A model generated the notes under the pieces. It saw only the letters and a list, made by a program, of their open reading frames with translations, did no database searches and was not told the DNA's origin. Source: Yinghuangia seranimata (GTDB lineage: Bacteria; Actinomycetota; Actinomycetes; Streptomycetales; Streptomycetaceae). Taken from it: a stretch of DNA of 64,000 bases. The translations under genes and the position numbers were made by a program. Positions 26,365 through 35,160 of this stretch are shown here, in pieces. The stretch spans positions 1 to 64,000 of the forward strand of contig NZ_JASAOI010000027.1 in assembly GCF_029953285.1 (NCBI RefSeq), read 5' to 3'. How positions within the stretch are numbered: the first letter of the stretch is position 1; each line of letters opens with the position of its first letter.

Positions 26365-27170
26365 CGGGCGGCTCCTGAGGTCTCCACCTCGCCGCGCAGC
26401 AGCATCCACAACTCGGCCTGCATGGCGGCGAACTCGGGGGAGGTACGGACGGCTCCGGTACGCGGGCGCTCGAACGGCGGGACCCGCTCGGCGATCACCC
26501 GCCCGGGGCGCGACGACATCACGAGGACGCGGTCGCCGAGGAGCAACGCCTCCTCCAGGCTGTGCGTCACGAACAGCACGGTGCGCCGGTCGGCCTGGCA
26601 GATCTCCAGGAGCTCGTCCTGAAGGATCGTGCGGAGCTGCGCGTCGAGCGCGGCGAACGGCTCGTCCATGAGCAGGATCTCCGGCTCCACGGCGAGCGCG
26701 CGGGCGATCGACACGCGCTGCCGCATGCCGCCGGACAGCGCGGCCGGGTAGGCGTCGGCGAACTCCGCGAGCTTCAGGCGCGCGAGCCAGTCGCGGGCGC
26801 GCGCGTCGGCCTCCTTGCGGGGCACCCGCTGGATGTCCAGGCCGAAGCGGACGTTCGCCAGGACGGTCTTCCACGGGCTGATGCCGTAGTCCTGGAACAC
26901 CATCGCGGCCGGGTGCGGCGTCCCGGCGGTGATCTCGACGCGGCCCTCGCTCGGCCGGACGAGCCCCGCGACGACGCGCAGGAACGTCGACTTGCCGCAG
27001 CCGGAGGGGCCCACGATGCAGCAGAACTCGCCGGTGCGGATGTCGAGATCGATCGGCCCCAGGGCGTCGACGCGTTTGGTGCCGCGGCCGAAGTGCCGTG
27101 TCACGCCCGTCGCGTGGATCTTGACAGGGGCGTCGGGAGGCGGGTTCCCGGACGGTGGGGTTTCGGTCAC
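26361..27170 (-). CDS. ABC transporter ATP-binding protein (NitT/TauT type)
   Basis: 269 residues from a GTG at 27170, with GGAGGA upstream. All ATPase motifs are intact: Walker A GPSGCGKST at 54-62, Q-loop VFQDYGISPW, signature LSGGMRQRVSIARAL, Walker B ILLMDEPFAALD, and the switch histidine in LFVTHSLEEAL. The GISPW after the Q-loop is typical of the nitrate/sulfonate/taurine importer subgroup. It is the first gene of the three-gene operon. The promoter should lie in the ~170 bp upstream. Confidence 0.94.
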   Translation of the reverse strand: MTETPPSGNPPPDAPVKIHATGVTRHFGRGTKRVDALGPIDLDIRTGEFCCIVGPSGCGKSTFLRVVAGLVRPSEGRVEITAGTPHPAAMVFQDYGISPWKTVLANVRFGLDIQRVPRKEADARARDWLARLKLAEFADAYPAALSGGMRQRVSIARALAVEPEILLMDEPFAALDAQLRTILQDELLEICQADRRTVLFVTHSLEEALLLGDRVLVMSSRPGRVIAERVPPFERPRTGAVRTSPEFAAMQAELWMLLRGEVETSGAAR

Positions 27171-27341
27171 CTGGTGTCCTCCCCGGCAGGGCGTGCTGGC
27201 GGCGTACTAGCGGCGTTCTGGCGACGTACTGACGACGTACTTCGGCGCGTACCGGCGGATTTCGCGATCCCGAAAGGATCACCGACGGTGAACGGCGCGA
27301 CGATATGACGGGGTGTCAGATGAGACAAGAGGGATGAGCCG

Positions 27342-28271
27342 TTGGTCGACAAATGCACACCGACGTGCGCCGGCGTACGGCCGGAAAACGCGGGTCGTGG
27401 GTACGGAAGCGCGCGCGGTGTGGTTGGGGGTGCGACGGGTGGTGCGTGCGGAGGGTCGACGGGTGGTGCGTGCGCGGGGTCGACGGGTGAGGCAGGCTGG
27501 TACCCCGCGAGGTGGGTCTCCGACGTGGGTCTCCGGCGGGCGTCGGTAGGGGCGGTGGTTGCGGTGCGTGTGGTGCGACGTGGTCTGACCGGTACGGACC
27601 GGGTGCCTCGGGCGCGGCGTGAGATGCGTGGGGCGCGGCGTGAGATGCGTGGCGGGAAAGCGTTCGGCGCCTTCGCCTATCAGCCGCCGGGGGAGGCGCC
27701 TGTCGGTGGGGTTCGCGGCCACATGCTCGGCACTGTGACGCGCGCGCTTGCTGCGTCCGGGTATCCGCGTGCTGAGGCCGACGCTCTGTTGTTTTCGCTG
27801 CGCGACGCGGTGCTCGGGGACGACGCGGACCGCGACGCTGCCGCGGATGTCCTGGGCGGGGTGCCCGCGCGGACGTTGGTCGATCTCGACGAGCTCTCGC
27901 GGTCGGGTTCCGTCGAGGCGCTCGGCGGGCTCCGGGAGCGGCGTGCGCTGCTTCGGCGGACGGATCATCCGGCTGTCGCCGCGTTGTCGGGCATGGACGA
28001 GAACGGCGGACTGCGTGAGGAGGCCGTCGTCCGGCTCGCCGCGCGGCCCGGGCCGCTGGCTGCGGCCGTCCTCGCGCTGCGTACCGACGACTGGGTGGAA
28101 CCGGTGCGGCGGCGGGCCCGGATCGCGCTCATGTGGCGGATGGAGGCGGAGGAGGCGGCGGTGATCCTGCCGCTGCTTGAGCTTCGACGGGGCCGTTCCC
28201 GCGCTTCGGGCGTCCTCGATGTGTACCGCGAGGCGTGTCGGGGTGACGGGCCCCGGCTGCACCGTTCCTGA
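27342..28271 (+). pseudogene. HEAT-like repeat protein, probably truncated by a repeat element
   Basis: The open frame spans 309 codons but only the C-terminal part looks like a protein. From the ATG at 27723 onwards (MLGTVTRALAASGYPRAEAD) it resembles actinobacterial HEAT-like proteins, with GLREEAVVRLAARPGPLAAA and LALRTDDWVEPVRRRARIAL. The first ~110 codons read as Gly/Arg-rich low-complexity sequence, and third-position bias is weaker there. The last residues RLHRS and the stop codon lie within the left flank of repeat element A (28257 on). I infer that the gene was shortened when the element arrived, and that what remains may not be functional. A genuine short gene is possible. Confidence 0.5.
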
Positions 28272-28560
28272 CCTGGTTTGTGGTTTTGGCCTGACGCCCC
28301 TCCCGCTCTTGGATTTTCCGCGCGGACGGCCCGCGCCTCAAGCCGATCCTGCCAACGCTTGGTCTGGTGGCCTGGTTCGGTTGCGGCTTGACCTGCGGGC
28401 CGTCCGCGCTGAACCACCTCGTACCTGGCGGGAGGGGCGCGGGGTGTGGACGCGCTTGTTTGGTTTCCCTGCCGGGCTGCGGTTTCGCTTGGGGTTCCGG
28501 GCGGGTTTTGTTGCTTGGTTTTGTTGCGCTGCCGGGGGTCGTTCCAGCGTGGGGCCGCGC
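28257..28560 (+). repeat. Structured palindromic repeat element, copy A
   Basis: The outer inverted repeat is 11 bp (28295-28305 with 28429-28439, perfect). The inner inverted repeat is 26 bp (28320-28345 with 28384-28409, 23 matches). The left flank begins CTGCACCGTTCCTGACCTG at 28257. The right flank has GCGCGGGGTGTGGACGCGC after the palindrome, GCCGGGCTGCGG at 28471 and CCAGCGTGGGG at 28544. The same order of blocks occurs in copies B and C. It fills the gap between the HEAT-like gene and the rhomboid-like gene. No open frame in it is convincing. Confidence 0.85.
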
Positions 28561-28655
28561 TTGTCCGACTCGGTCGGGGGCGCGGCCTCGACCCCCCATC
28601 ACTTTGCCGTCACGTATGCGAATCACCAGAACTCCCTCATTGGGGGGTGTTCGCG

Positions 28656-29372
28656 TCACACTTGCGTCACTCGTGTTCTGGTGAGGACCGGCCACCACAG
28701 GATGCCTACTGCCAGGGCGAACGGGTGGCCGAAGGCGGCTACCGGGTCGTCCAGTTCGAGGACGTCGGGGATCAGGGTGGCGGCGATGAGCGCCAGGCCG
28801 AGCAGCCTGTGTCGGAGTGTGAGCAGGCCCATGAGGGCGCCTGCCGTCGCGTAGAGGCCGAAGCTCACGCCGACGTCGACGCGGTGGGCCGAGTCGTCCG
28901 GGAGGTGGTTGAAGCCCACCATGGCGGCGATGGGGAGTTCGGTGGCGAGGGTCGCGGCGATGTGGCCGGAGGCGAAGACCATGAGCAGGCGCCGGCCGCC
29001 GACGCGGCGTTCGAGCGGGGCGAGGATCAGGCTGAACTGGACGGCGTAGAGCGTCCACAGTCCGCCGGCCGTCCACAGCGCGCTCGCGATCAGGACGCGG
29101 AGCGGGCTGTGCGTCAGGTGGTACGCGTCGGTGCTGGACCCGGAGACCAGTCGCTCGACGGTGTCCTCGGGCAGCATCCGCCGCAGCTGGGTGGTGACCA
29201 GCAGGACCGCGAGGTACCAGAACGTCACCGGCGTGCGCCGGGGGTGCGGTAGGACGGCCGCCGCGCGTCGGAGTGCCGTGGTTGCGGCGGCCGTGGTCGC
29301 GGCGAGTGCCGCTGTGCGGGTGTGCGCCGGCGGGTGTGCCGGCCGTGTGTCGGTGCCCGTGACTGTGGTCAC
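28656..29372 (-). CDS. Rhomboid-like membrane protein
   Basis: 238 residues from a GTG at 29372 with GGGAGGGG upstream. After an Ala/Thr-rich N-terminus, about six hydrophobic helices are visible. VDVGVSFGLYATAGALMG (helix with the rhomboid-like serine) and the closing FGHPFALAVGILWWPVL are the family landmarks. In active rhomboid proteases the Ser is in GxSG and a His lies in the last helix; here the first motif is GVSFG, so activity is uncertain. It is divergent from a TetR regulator, with palindromes between them that suggest control by that regulator. Confidence 0.78.
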   Translation of the reverse strand: MTTVTGTDTRPAHPPAHTRTAALAATTAAATTALRRAAAVLPHPRRTPVTFWYLAVLLVTTQLRRMLPEDTVERLVSGSSTDAYHLTHSPLRVLIASALWTAGGLWTLYAVQFSLILAPLERRVGGRRLLMVFASGHIAATLATELPIAAMVGFNHLPDDSAHRVDVGVSFGLYATAGALMGLLTLRHRLLGLALIAATLIPDVLELDDPVAAFGHPFALAVGILWWPVLTRTRVTQV

Positions 29373-29386
29373 TGTGCGCCCCTCCC

Positions 29387-29459
29387 GTGCCAACGGTCGT
29401 AGGCCAACAACCGTTGGCACGAGTCTGCACCCGGTTTTATGGCGGGTCAACACGTGTTG
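29387..29459. promoter_or_regulatory. Operator palindromes between rhomboid-like and TetR genes
   Basis: An 11 bp perfect inverted repeat GTGCCAACGGT (29387-29397) / ACCGTTGGCAC (29410-29420) contains a smaller one, GCCAAC/GTTGGC (29403-29418). A second palindrome, CAACACGTGTTG, is at 29448-29459, close to the TetR start. All share CCAAC/GTTGG half sites, as expected for a TetR-family dimer repressing both genes. Confidence 0.7.
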
Positions 29460-29475
29460 GCCTACGCTTGTTGAG

Positions 29476-30108
29476 ATGAGAAGGACGTCACAGGACACGA
29501 AGTGCGCCATCCTCGCCGCCGCGCGCGAGCGCTTCGCGACCGACGGCTTCGAGCGTGCGACGATCCGGGCCATCGCCGCCGACGCGGGGATCGACCCGGC
29601 CATGGTCATGCGCTACTTCGGCAGCAAGGACAAGCTCTTCGCGGCCGCCGCCGAGTTCGACCTCGGGCTGCCCGGCCTGTCCGCCCTGCCTCCCGAGACC
29701 CTCGGCCGTGTGCTCGCCGAGCACTTCACGCGGCGCTGGGAGGACGACGAGGCCTTCATGGTGCTGCTGCGCACCAGCGTCACGAACGAGGAGGCCGCCG
29801 AGCGGCTGCGGGTCATCTCCCGGGAGAAGCTCTGCCCGATCGTCACGGCCGTGTGCCCCGACGCCGCGCAGGCGCAGCGTCGGGCCGGCCTGCTCGTCTC
29901 GCAGGTGCTCGGGTTCGCGCTGTGCCGCTACATCCTGCGCATCGGACCGGTCGTGGACATGACCCGCGACGAGGTCGTCGCGTGGCTCGCCCCCGCGCTG
30001 CAGCGCTGCCTCACCGGGCCGCTGGACGGCGCCTGGTCGCCGGAGTCGGTGTCGCCGGACTCGGTGGCGGCGCCGATGTGCGCGCCCGAGGCGGTCGCGG
30101 CCGGATAG
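29476..30108 (+). CDS. TetR family transcriptional regulator
   Basis: 210 residues from ATG 29476. The N-terminal helix-turn-helix is clear: AILAAARERFATDGFERATI, then RAIAADAGIDPAMVMRYFGS, followed by KDKLFAAA. The C-terminal half is an all-helical ligand/dimer domain with no recognisable ligand signature. There is almost no ribosome-binding site, so the transcript may be leaderless. It is divergent from the rhomboid-like gene and ends 4 bp before the converging Fur-type gene. It probably represses its own promoter and the rhomboid-like gene through the palindromes at 29387-29459. Confidence 0.9.
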   Translation: MRRTSQDTKCAILAAARERFATDGFERATIRAIAADAGIDPAMVMRYFGSKDKLFAAAAEFDLGLPGLSALPPETLGRVLAEHFTRRWEDDEAFMVLLRTSVTNEEAAERLRVISREKLCPIVTAVCPDAAQAQRRAGLLVSQVLGFALCRYILRIGPVVDMTRDEVVAWLAPALQRCLTGPLDGAWSPESVSPDSVAAPMCAPEAVAAG

Positions 30109-30112
30109 CGCG

Positions 30113-30529
30113 TCAGGCCTTGGCCTGGCAGTCGGGGCACAGCCCCCGGTAGGTGATCTCGACGTCCGAGATCCGGAACCCGAAGCAGTCGCCGGAGGGC
30201 GGGGCGTCGGTCGTCTCGTCCGCCGGAACATCGCGGATCGTCCGGCAGTTCGTGCACACCAGGTGGTGGTGCCGGTGGCGCGCGTTGGGGTCGTACCGCT
30301 TGGCGCGGCCGTCCGTGCTGACCTCGAGGACCTCACCGAGCGCGACGAGTTCGCCCAGCGTGTTGTAGACGGTCGCGCGGCTGATCTCGGGGAGCAGCCG
30401 GCCCGCGCGCTCGTGCACCTCGTCGGCGGTGAGGTGGACGTGGTCGCCGTTCAGGACCTCGGCCACGACGCGGCGCTGCGCGGTGAGCCGCCATCCCCGG
30501 TCGCGGAGTCGTTCCAGAAGGTCGCTCAT
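30113..30529 (-). CDS. Fur family regulator (peroxide-responsive type)
   Basis: 138 residues, Fur family length. The winged helix contains RLTAQRRVVAEVL and EISRATVYNTLGELVALGEV. The metal-binding region has RHRHHHLVC and two CxxC pairs (C92/C95 and C131/C134) for structural zinc. It is divergent from a catalase gene across 133 bp that holds a palindromic box, the arrangement of CatR-CatA and FurA-KatG systems. It should repress catalase until metal-catalysed oxidation releases it. The assignment to the peroxide-sensing branch is from context. Confidence 0.9.
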   Translation of the reverse strand: MSDLLERLRDRGWRLTAQRRVVAEVLNGDHVHLTADEVHERAGRLLPEISRATVYNTLGELVALGEVLEVSTDGRAKRYDPNARHRHHHLVCTNCRTIRDVPADETTDAPPSGDCFGFRISDVEITYRGLCPDCQAKA

Positions 30530-30555
30530 GCGGGGAAGGGTACACCCGCGCCAGT

Positions 30556-30601
30556 CTTAGAACTAGTCTAAGTATTGAGCTAGACAAAATCTAAGTTCGG
30601 A
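30556..30601. promoter_or_regulatory. Fur/PerR-type operator between regulator and catalase
   Basis: CTTAGAACTAGTCTAAG at 30556-30572 has 6 bp perfect arms (CTTAGA/TCTAAG). A second, weaker copy (CTAGACAAAATCTAAG) follows at about 30580-30595. The AT-rich character stands out sharply. It resembles the inverted repeats bound by CatR/FurA-type repressors. Confidence 0.78.
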
Positions 30602-30662
30602 TCTAGTTTGGCGATCGTTCCGCTGGCCGGGGGAGGTCCCCCGGGGTCCGAAGGGGAGAACA

Positions 30663-32132
30663 ATGACCGACCGCAACGCCTCGCGCGCCACCCTCACCAC
30701 CGAGTCCGGCGCCCCCGTCGCCGACAACCAGAACTCCGCGCAGGCCGGCGTCGGCGGCCCGCTGCTGCTCCAGGACCAGTACCTGCTGGAGAAGCTCGCG
30801 CGGTTCAACCGCGAGCGCATCCCGGAGCGGATCGTGCATGCGCGCGGCTCGGGCGCGTACGGCTACTTCGAGGTGACGGCCGACGTCACGCGCTTCACCA
30901 AGGCCCACTTCCTGGCCGAACCGGGGCGCCGCACCGAGGTGTTCGCGCGGTTCTCGACGGTGGCGGGCAACCTGGGCGCGGCGGACGCGGTGCGCGACCC
31001 GCGCGGGTTCGCCGTGAAGTTCTACACCGAGCAGGGCAACTACGACCTGGTCGGCAACAACACGCCGGTGTTCTTCATCAAGGACCCGCTGAAGTTCCCG
31101 GACTTCATCCACACGCAGAAGCGCGACCCGTACACGGGCGTGCAGGAGGCCGACAACGTCTGGGACTTCTGGTCCCTGTCGCCCGAGGCCACGCACCAGG
31201 TGACGTGGCTGTTCGGCGACCGCGGCATCCCCGCGTCGTACCGGCACATGAACGGCTACGGCTCGCACACCTACCAGTGGGTCAACGCCCAGGGCGAGGC
31301 GTTCTGGGTGAAGTACCACTTCAAGACCGACCAGGGCATCCGGAACCTGACCGCCGAGGACGCCGCAGCGCTCGCCGGCGCCGACCCCGACTCCCACCAG
31401 CGCGACCTCCACCAGGCCGTCGACGCGGGCCGGTTCCCGTCGTGGACGCTCAAGGTGCAGCTCATGCCGGTGGCGGACGCGGCCACGTACCGCTTCAACC
31501 CGTTCGACCTGACCAAGGTGTGGCCGCAGGCCGACTACCCGCTCATCGAGGTGGGCCGGCTCGTGCTCGACCGCAACCCGGAGAACGTGTTCGCGGAGGT
31601 CGAGCAGGCCGCGTTCTCGCCGAACAACTTCGTTCCGGGCATCGGTCCGTCGCCCGACAAGATGCTCCAGGGACGGCTGTTCGCCTACGCGGACGCGCAC
31701 CGGTACCGCCTGGGCGTCAACCACACCCAGCTGGCGGTCAACGCCCCGCACGCCACAGCCGCGAACAACCACGGCCGCGACGGCGCGATGGCGACCAACG
31801 CCGCGGGGCGCGCGAAGAACTACGAGCCGAACAGCTTCGGCGGCCCGTACGAGACCGGTGAGCCGGTCTTCGCGCCCGGCCAGGTGTCGGGTCGGACCGG
31901 CACGTTCGCCGCCCCCGCGCACGTGGAGGACGACGACTTCGTGCAGGCCGGCAACCTCTATCGGCTCATGGGCGAAGACGAGCGCGCCCGCCTGATCGCC
32001 AACCTGGCGGGCTTCGTCGCCCAGGTCTCACGCGACGACATCGTCGACCGCGCGATCGCCAACTTCCGTGCCGCGGACGCCGATTACGGCGACCGGCTGG
32101 AGGCCGCGGTCAAGGCCCTGCGGACCGGCTGA
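30663..32132 (+). CDS. Monofunctional heme catalase
   Basis: 489 residues, the small-subunit clade length. Catalytic H59 is in [12 protein letters not shown], the distal Asn is in VGNNTPVFF (near residue 132), and the proximal heme ligand Y342 is in [14 protein letters not shown]. It converts hydrogen peroxide to water and oxygen in the cytoplasm. GGGGAG sits just upstream of the ATG. It is divergent from the Fur-type regulator and is very probably under its control. A strong hairpin follows. Confidence 0.97.
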   Translation: MTDRNASRATLTTESGAPVADNQNSAQAGVGGPLLLQDQYLLEKLARFNRERIPERIVHARGSGAYGYFEVTADVTRFTKAHFLAEPGRRTEVFARFSTVAGNLGAADAVRDPRGFAVKFYTEQGNYDLVGNNTPVFFIKDPLKFPDFIHTQKRDPYTGVQEADNVWDFWSLSPEATHQVTWLFGDRGIPASYRHMNGYGSHTYQWVNAQGEAFWVKYHFKTDQGIRNLTAEDAAALAGADPDSHQRDLHQAVDAGRFPSWTLKVQLMPVADAATYRFNPFDLTKVWPQADYPLIEVGRLVLDRNPENVFAEVEQAAFSPNNFVPGIGPSPDKMLQGRLFAYADAHRYRLGVNHTQLAVNAPHATAANNHGRDGAMATNAAGRAKNYEPNSFGGPYETGEPVFAPGQVSGRTGTFAAPAHVEDDDFVQAGNLYRLMGEDERARLIANLAGFVAQVSRDDIVDRAIANFRAADADYGDRLEAAVKALRTG

Positions 32133-32143
32133 GCCCCGTGATC

Positions 32144-32183
32144 CGGTGGCCGGCCGGCGCCCTCGAGACCCGGCCGGCCACCG
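32144..32183. terminator. Bidirectional terminator-like hairpin
   Basis: A perfect 14 bp stem (CGGTGGCCGGCCGG at 32144-32157 with 32170-32183) and a 12 nt loop lie between the convergent catalase and CBS genes. Confidence 0.82.
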
Positions 32184-32186
32184 CAG

Positions 32187-32588
32187 TCATCCCACCAGTT
32201 CCGCGGCCCTGGCCTGCTCCTGCAGCGTGCAGCGCACGATGTCGCGGACCGAGATGATGCCGACCACGTCGTCCCGGTCGAGGACGACGAGGTGCCGGAA
32301 GTTGCCGCGGGTCATGGCGGCGGCGGCGTCCTGGAGGGTCCAGTGCGGCGTCGCGAACACGACGTTCGACGTCAGGTGGTCGGCCGCGATCTCACGGTCG
32401 GGGTCCTGTTCGGACCCCAGCGAGACGAGGATGTCCCGTTCGGTCAGGATGCCGATCCCGCTGGTGTCGGGATCGATGACGACGGCGGCGCCGATCTGCC
32501 GGGCTGCCATGAGCCGGGCGGCGTCGCGCAGGGTGTGGGTCGGGCCGATGGTCAGGACGACCGTGCTCATGCCGTCGCGTACGAGCAT
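32187..32588 (-). CDS. CBS domain pair protein
   Basis: 133 residues from ATG 32588, with GTGGAGGTGG upstream; a slightly longer frame lacks such a site. Two tandem CBS domains make up the whole protein: AARLMAARQIGAAVVIDPD with GILTERDIL, and AAAAMTRGNFRHLVVLDRDD with GIISVRDIV. CBS pairs bind adenosine nucleotides and sense energy state. With no fused domain, its partner is unknown. It lies downstream of hisN on the same strand, but a 200 bp gap makes co-transcription doubtful. Confidence 0.9.
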   Translation of the reverse strand: MLVRDGMSTVVLTIGPTHTLRDAARLMAARQIGAAVVIDPDTSGIGILTERDILVSLGSEQDPDREIAADHLTSNVVFATPHWTLQDAAAAMTRGNFRHLVVLDRDDVVGIISVRDIVRCTLQEQARAAELVG

Positions 32589-32789
32589 GGTGCACCACCT
32601 CCACAAGGGGGTCGGGCCGGCGCCCGTGAGCCGGGTACGCGCCCTCGACGGCCCTGGAGACCCTTGAGAACGCGTTCACAAGTTCACAAGCGGATGCATT
32701 CTTATGGTCACACGGCCCTACCGACTGGCGAAAGCTTTGTCGGGATTTACCGAGAATTTCTTGCTATCGGAGTGGTTGGCTGACGCGGA

Positions 32790-33578
32790 TCAGGCGGGCT
32801 GCGTCAGGTACCCGAGCAGGTCCTCGTGCAGCAGGCCGTTGGAGGCCGCCGCGTCACCCTCGGCGGGGCTCGGAATCCCGGACAGCGACGTGAACTTGCC
32901 GCCCGCCTCGGTCACGATCACCGACAGCGCCGCCAGGTCCCACAGGTTGACCTCGGGCTCCGCGCACATGTCCACCGCGCCCTCGGCGACCAGCATGTAC
33001 GACCAGAAGTCGCCGTACGCCCGGCTGCGCCACACCGCGCGCGTCAGGTCGAGCATGTTGTCCAGCGCGCCCCGGTCCTCCCAGCCGCCCAGGCTCGAGT
33101 ACGAGAACGACGCGTCCTCGACGCTCGCGACCTTCGACACGTGGATCCGCGACGCCTGCGACAGGCTGCGGCCGGTGAACGCGCCCGCGCCCTTCGAGGC
33201 CCACCAGCGGCGGCCCAGCGCCGGCGCCGACACCAGGCCCACGACGACCTCGTCGCCGTCCATCAGCGCGATCAGCGTCGCCCAGACCGGGACGCCGCGC
33301 ACGAAGTTCTTGGTGCCGTCGATCGGGTCGATCACCCAGCGGCGCGGGCCGTGGCCCGTCGCGCCGTACTCCTCGCCGAGCACCGCGTCGCGCGGCCTGG
33401 CACGGCCCAGCTGCGCGCGGATCAGCTCCTCGGCGGCCTTGTCCGCGTCGCTCACCGGCGTCATGTCCGGCTTGGTCTCGATCTTCAGGTCGAGCGCCTT
33501 GAAGCGGTCGAGCGTGGTCGCGTCGGCGGCGTCCGCGAGGACGTGGGCGAGGCGCAGGTCGTCGTCGTAGCCGGGCAT
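32790..33578 (-). CDS. hisN: Histidinol-phosphatase (inositol monophosphatase family)
   Basis: 262 residues from ATG 33578. Metal-binding motifs of the IMPase fold are present: GEEYGATG, WVIDPIDGTKNFVRGVPVW, and WDLAAL near the C-terminus. The start PGYDDDLRLAHVLADAADA and LKIETKPDMTPVSDADKAAE match actinobacterial HisN. It dephosphorylates histidinol phosphate in histidine biosynthesis. In Streptomyces this gene lies close to rsgA-aroA, as it does here apart from an accessory insertion of about 7 kb. Confidence 0.92.
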   Translation of the reverse strand: MPGYDDDLRLAHVLADAADATTLDRFKALDLKIETKPDMTPVSDADKAAEELIRAQLGRARPRDAVLGEEYGATGHGPRRWVIDPIDGTKNFVRGVPVWATLIALMDGDEVVVGLVSAPALGRRWWASKGAGAFTGRSLSQASRIHVSKVASVEDASFSYSSLGGWEDRGALDNMLDLTRAVWRSRAYGDFWSYMLVAEGAVDMCAEPEVNLWDLAALSVIVTEAGGKFTSLSGIPSPAEGDAAASNGLLHEDLLGYLTQPA

Positions 33579-33750
33579 GGCGCGAACACTAGCCGCTCCG
33601 GGGCGGGCGCTGCCACGCGGGCACGGGGTGGCGTGGGGGCGCACCGGGGGCGGTCGGCCGACCGGCGCCCTTTCGCGGCGTCCGTGACGCCTCGTACGCT
33701 TCGGGTGCACTCGGGTGTGCAGCGTGACGGCGGAAGGGGTCGGGGCCTCG

Positions 33751-34494
33751 ATGGCACTGTTCGGGGTCGGGCGCGGGCGTGCGCGCGACAAGGAAGCGTT
33801 CCAGGTGCCGGCGCTGGTGGCCCCGCGCCGCAGTCTCGACGGCTGGACGCTGGACGGCACAACGCTCGCGGCCCGGTTCGCCGGTGAGGACCTGCGCGAG
33901 CTCGGCACTCTCCTGCACGGCGTGAGCGCGGGGATGGACACCCCGTGGACCTACGAACGCGCCGCCGACCTGCTCGAACGCGGCGGCGAACGCCCCCAGG
34001 CCCTCGCGGTCCTGGAAGCCTGGTTCGCCCTTCCCTCGGCCGTACGGGACGCCCACCCCGTGCAGACGAAGACCCTCGGCCGCCGCCGCCAGCGGCTCCG
34101 TAAGCGCCTCGGCGCGATCCCGGAGCCCTCGACCAGCCCCGAGTCCCCGTCGGTCACGAGCGCTGTGCCGAGCGGGCCCACGCCGCCGAAGCAGGCCACC
34201 GCGTCGCCGGAGCCCGCCCCGGCGCCTGCCGCCGAGCCCGCGGTTCCGCCGAAGCCGACGACGACCCCTCCGGCGCCGACCGCGAAGCCGGATCCCGAAT
34301 CGGCCCCGGCGATCCCTGCAAAGCCCGCCGAACCGCTGGCGGCCACGCTGCCGCCGCTTCCGCCCCTGCCACCGCTTCCGCCCCTCCCCGCCACCCCGCC
34401 GCCTGCGGCGGACGCGACCGACGACGGGAAGGCGTCGGACGACGACGGGAAGGCGCCGGACGCCAGCGAGGACGAGAGCACGTCCGAGGACTGA
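33751..34494 (+). CDS. Hypothetical protein with proline-rich C-terminal tail
   Basis: 247 residues from ATG 33751, chosen because GGAAGGGG lies 10 nt upstream; an in-frame GTG at 33724 is an alternative. Residues 1-125 look folded, with a TPR-like helical segment (YERAADLLERGGERPQALAV, then LEAWFALPS) and a basic TKTLGRRRQRLRKRLGAI. The remaining half is Pro/Ala/Thr-rich with a PLPPLPPLPPLP run and an acidic end. No signal peptide is seen. I do not recognise the family. The next 1.3 kb is non-coding repeats. Confidence 0.6.
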   Translation: MALFGVGRGRARDKEAFQVPALVAPRRSLDGWTLDGTTLAARFAGEDLRELGTLLHGVSAGMDTPWTYERAADLLERGGERPQALAVLEAWFALPSAVRDAHPVQTKTLGRRRQRLRKRLGAIPEPSTSPESPSVTSAVPSGPTPPKQATASPEPAPAPAAEPAVPPKPTTTPPAPTAKPDPESAPAIPAKPAEPLAATLPPLPPLPPLPPLPATPPPAADATDDGKASDDDGKAPDASEDESTSED

Positions 34495-34706
34495 GCGACG
34501 GCGCGCCCGCGACCGCTGCGTCGGGCCCGGTGGCGCGGATGAGGTCGCGGACCGTCTGGCTGAAAGCCGTTGCCGGCCTTCCGGCCGGCCCAAGGCCGTT
34601 GCCGGACTCAGGCGTTGATCGGGCCCGTGCTCTCGCGTAGCGAGCGGGCCGCCCGGCCGTCGAAGGCGGCCAAGGCCTCGGCTGTTGCGGCGTGGCCGTC
34701 GAAGAC

Positions 34707-34959
34707 CTGCACCGTCCCGGACCTGCACGCTGGCGGTGGCCACCTCCCCCTCCCGATTTGTGATTGTCCGCGCGGCCGGTCGCCTGTCAAGGCGCGGTGG
34801 ATCAGTCGTCAACAGGCGGCCTGTCGCGTGCCGGGGAGGCGCCTTGACAGCCGCCCGGCCGCGCTAAAACCTCGGCAACTATCGGGAGGGGGAGGCGGTG
34901 TGGAGCCGCATCGGGTGCGCTGCGTCGCCGGGCTGCGGTCCCAGCGTGGGGCGGGCGGC
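34707..34959 (+). repeat. Structured palindromic repeat element, copy B
   Basis: The outer inverted repeat is 15 bp and perfect (34743-34757, CCTCCCCCTCCCGAT, with 34881-34895). The inner inverted repeat is 26 bp (34770-34795 with 34839-34864, 24 matches) and contains CTGTCAAG/CTTGACAG. The left flank begins CTGCACCGTCCCGG at 34707. The right flank includes GCCGGGCTGCGGTCCCAGCG from 34927. It has the same orientation as copy A and is inverted relative to copy C, which starts ~200 bp away. Confidence 0.88.
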
Positions 34960-35160
34960 CACCTTTGACGACCGGTGACCGGGCTTCACAGTTCTCATAT
35001 CGCACCAAAATCGGGCATTGAGGCGCCGAATCCCTTATTGGCTTTGCGTCAAAAGAACCAAATGGCCACATGTTGCCATCTGGTTCTTTTGAAAACCGTT
35101 GTCAGTGAGAGATGAGAGGTCGGCGACCGCAGCCCGGCAGCGCGGCACACTCGGCGTGAA
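34960..35160. other. AT-richer spacer between inverted repeat elements B and C
   Basis: About 200 bp with a far lower GC content than the window. It contains TTCTCATATCGCACCAAAAT-type sequence and a strong hairpin at 35051-35090. No gene is visible. A partial extra copy of the flank motif (GCAGCCCGGC at 35130-35139) suggests that element C extends into its right side. Confidence 0.6.
35051..35090. terminator. Strong hairpin with A/T tails
   Basis: AAAAGAACCA at 35051-35060 pairs with TGGTTCTTTT at 35081-35090; the stem continues through ATGGC/GCCAT after one mismatch, with an 8 nt loop. It looks like a bidirectional intrinsic terminator but has no gene next to it on either side. Confidence 0.7.

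Noticed and set aside
27279-28262. 327-codon minus-strand open frame opposite the HEAT-like gene
   Set aside because: Its translation is Arg/Pro/Thr-rich and lacks any family feature, whereas the plus strand shows recognisable HEAT-like sequence.
28177-28854. Plus-strand open frame over element A and the end of the rhomboid-like gene
   Set aside because: It is made of repeat DNA and the antisense of the rhomboid-like gene; codon bias follows the minus-strand gene.
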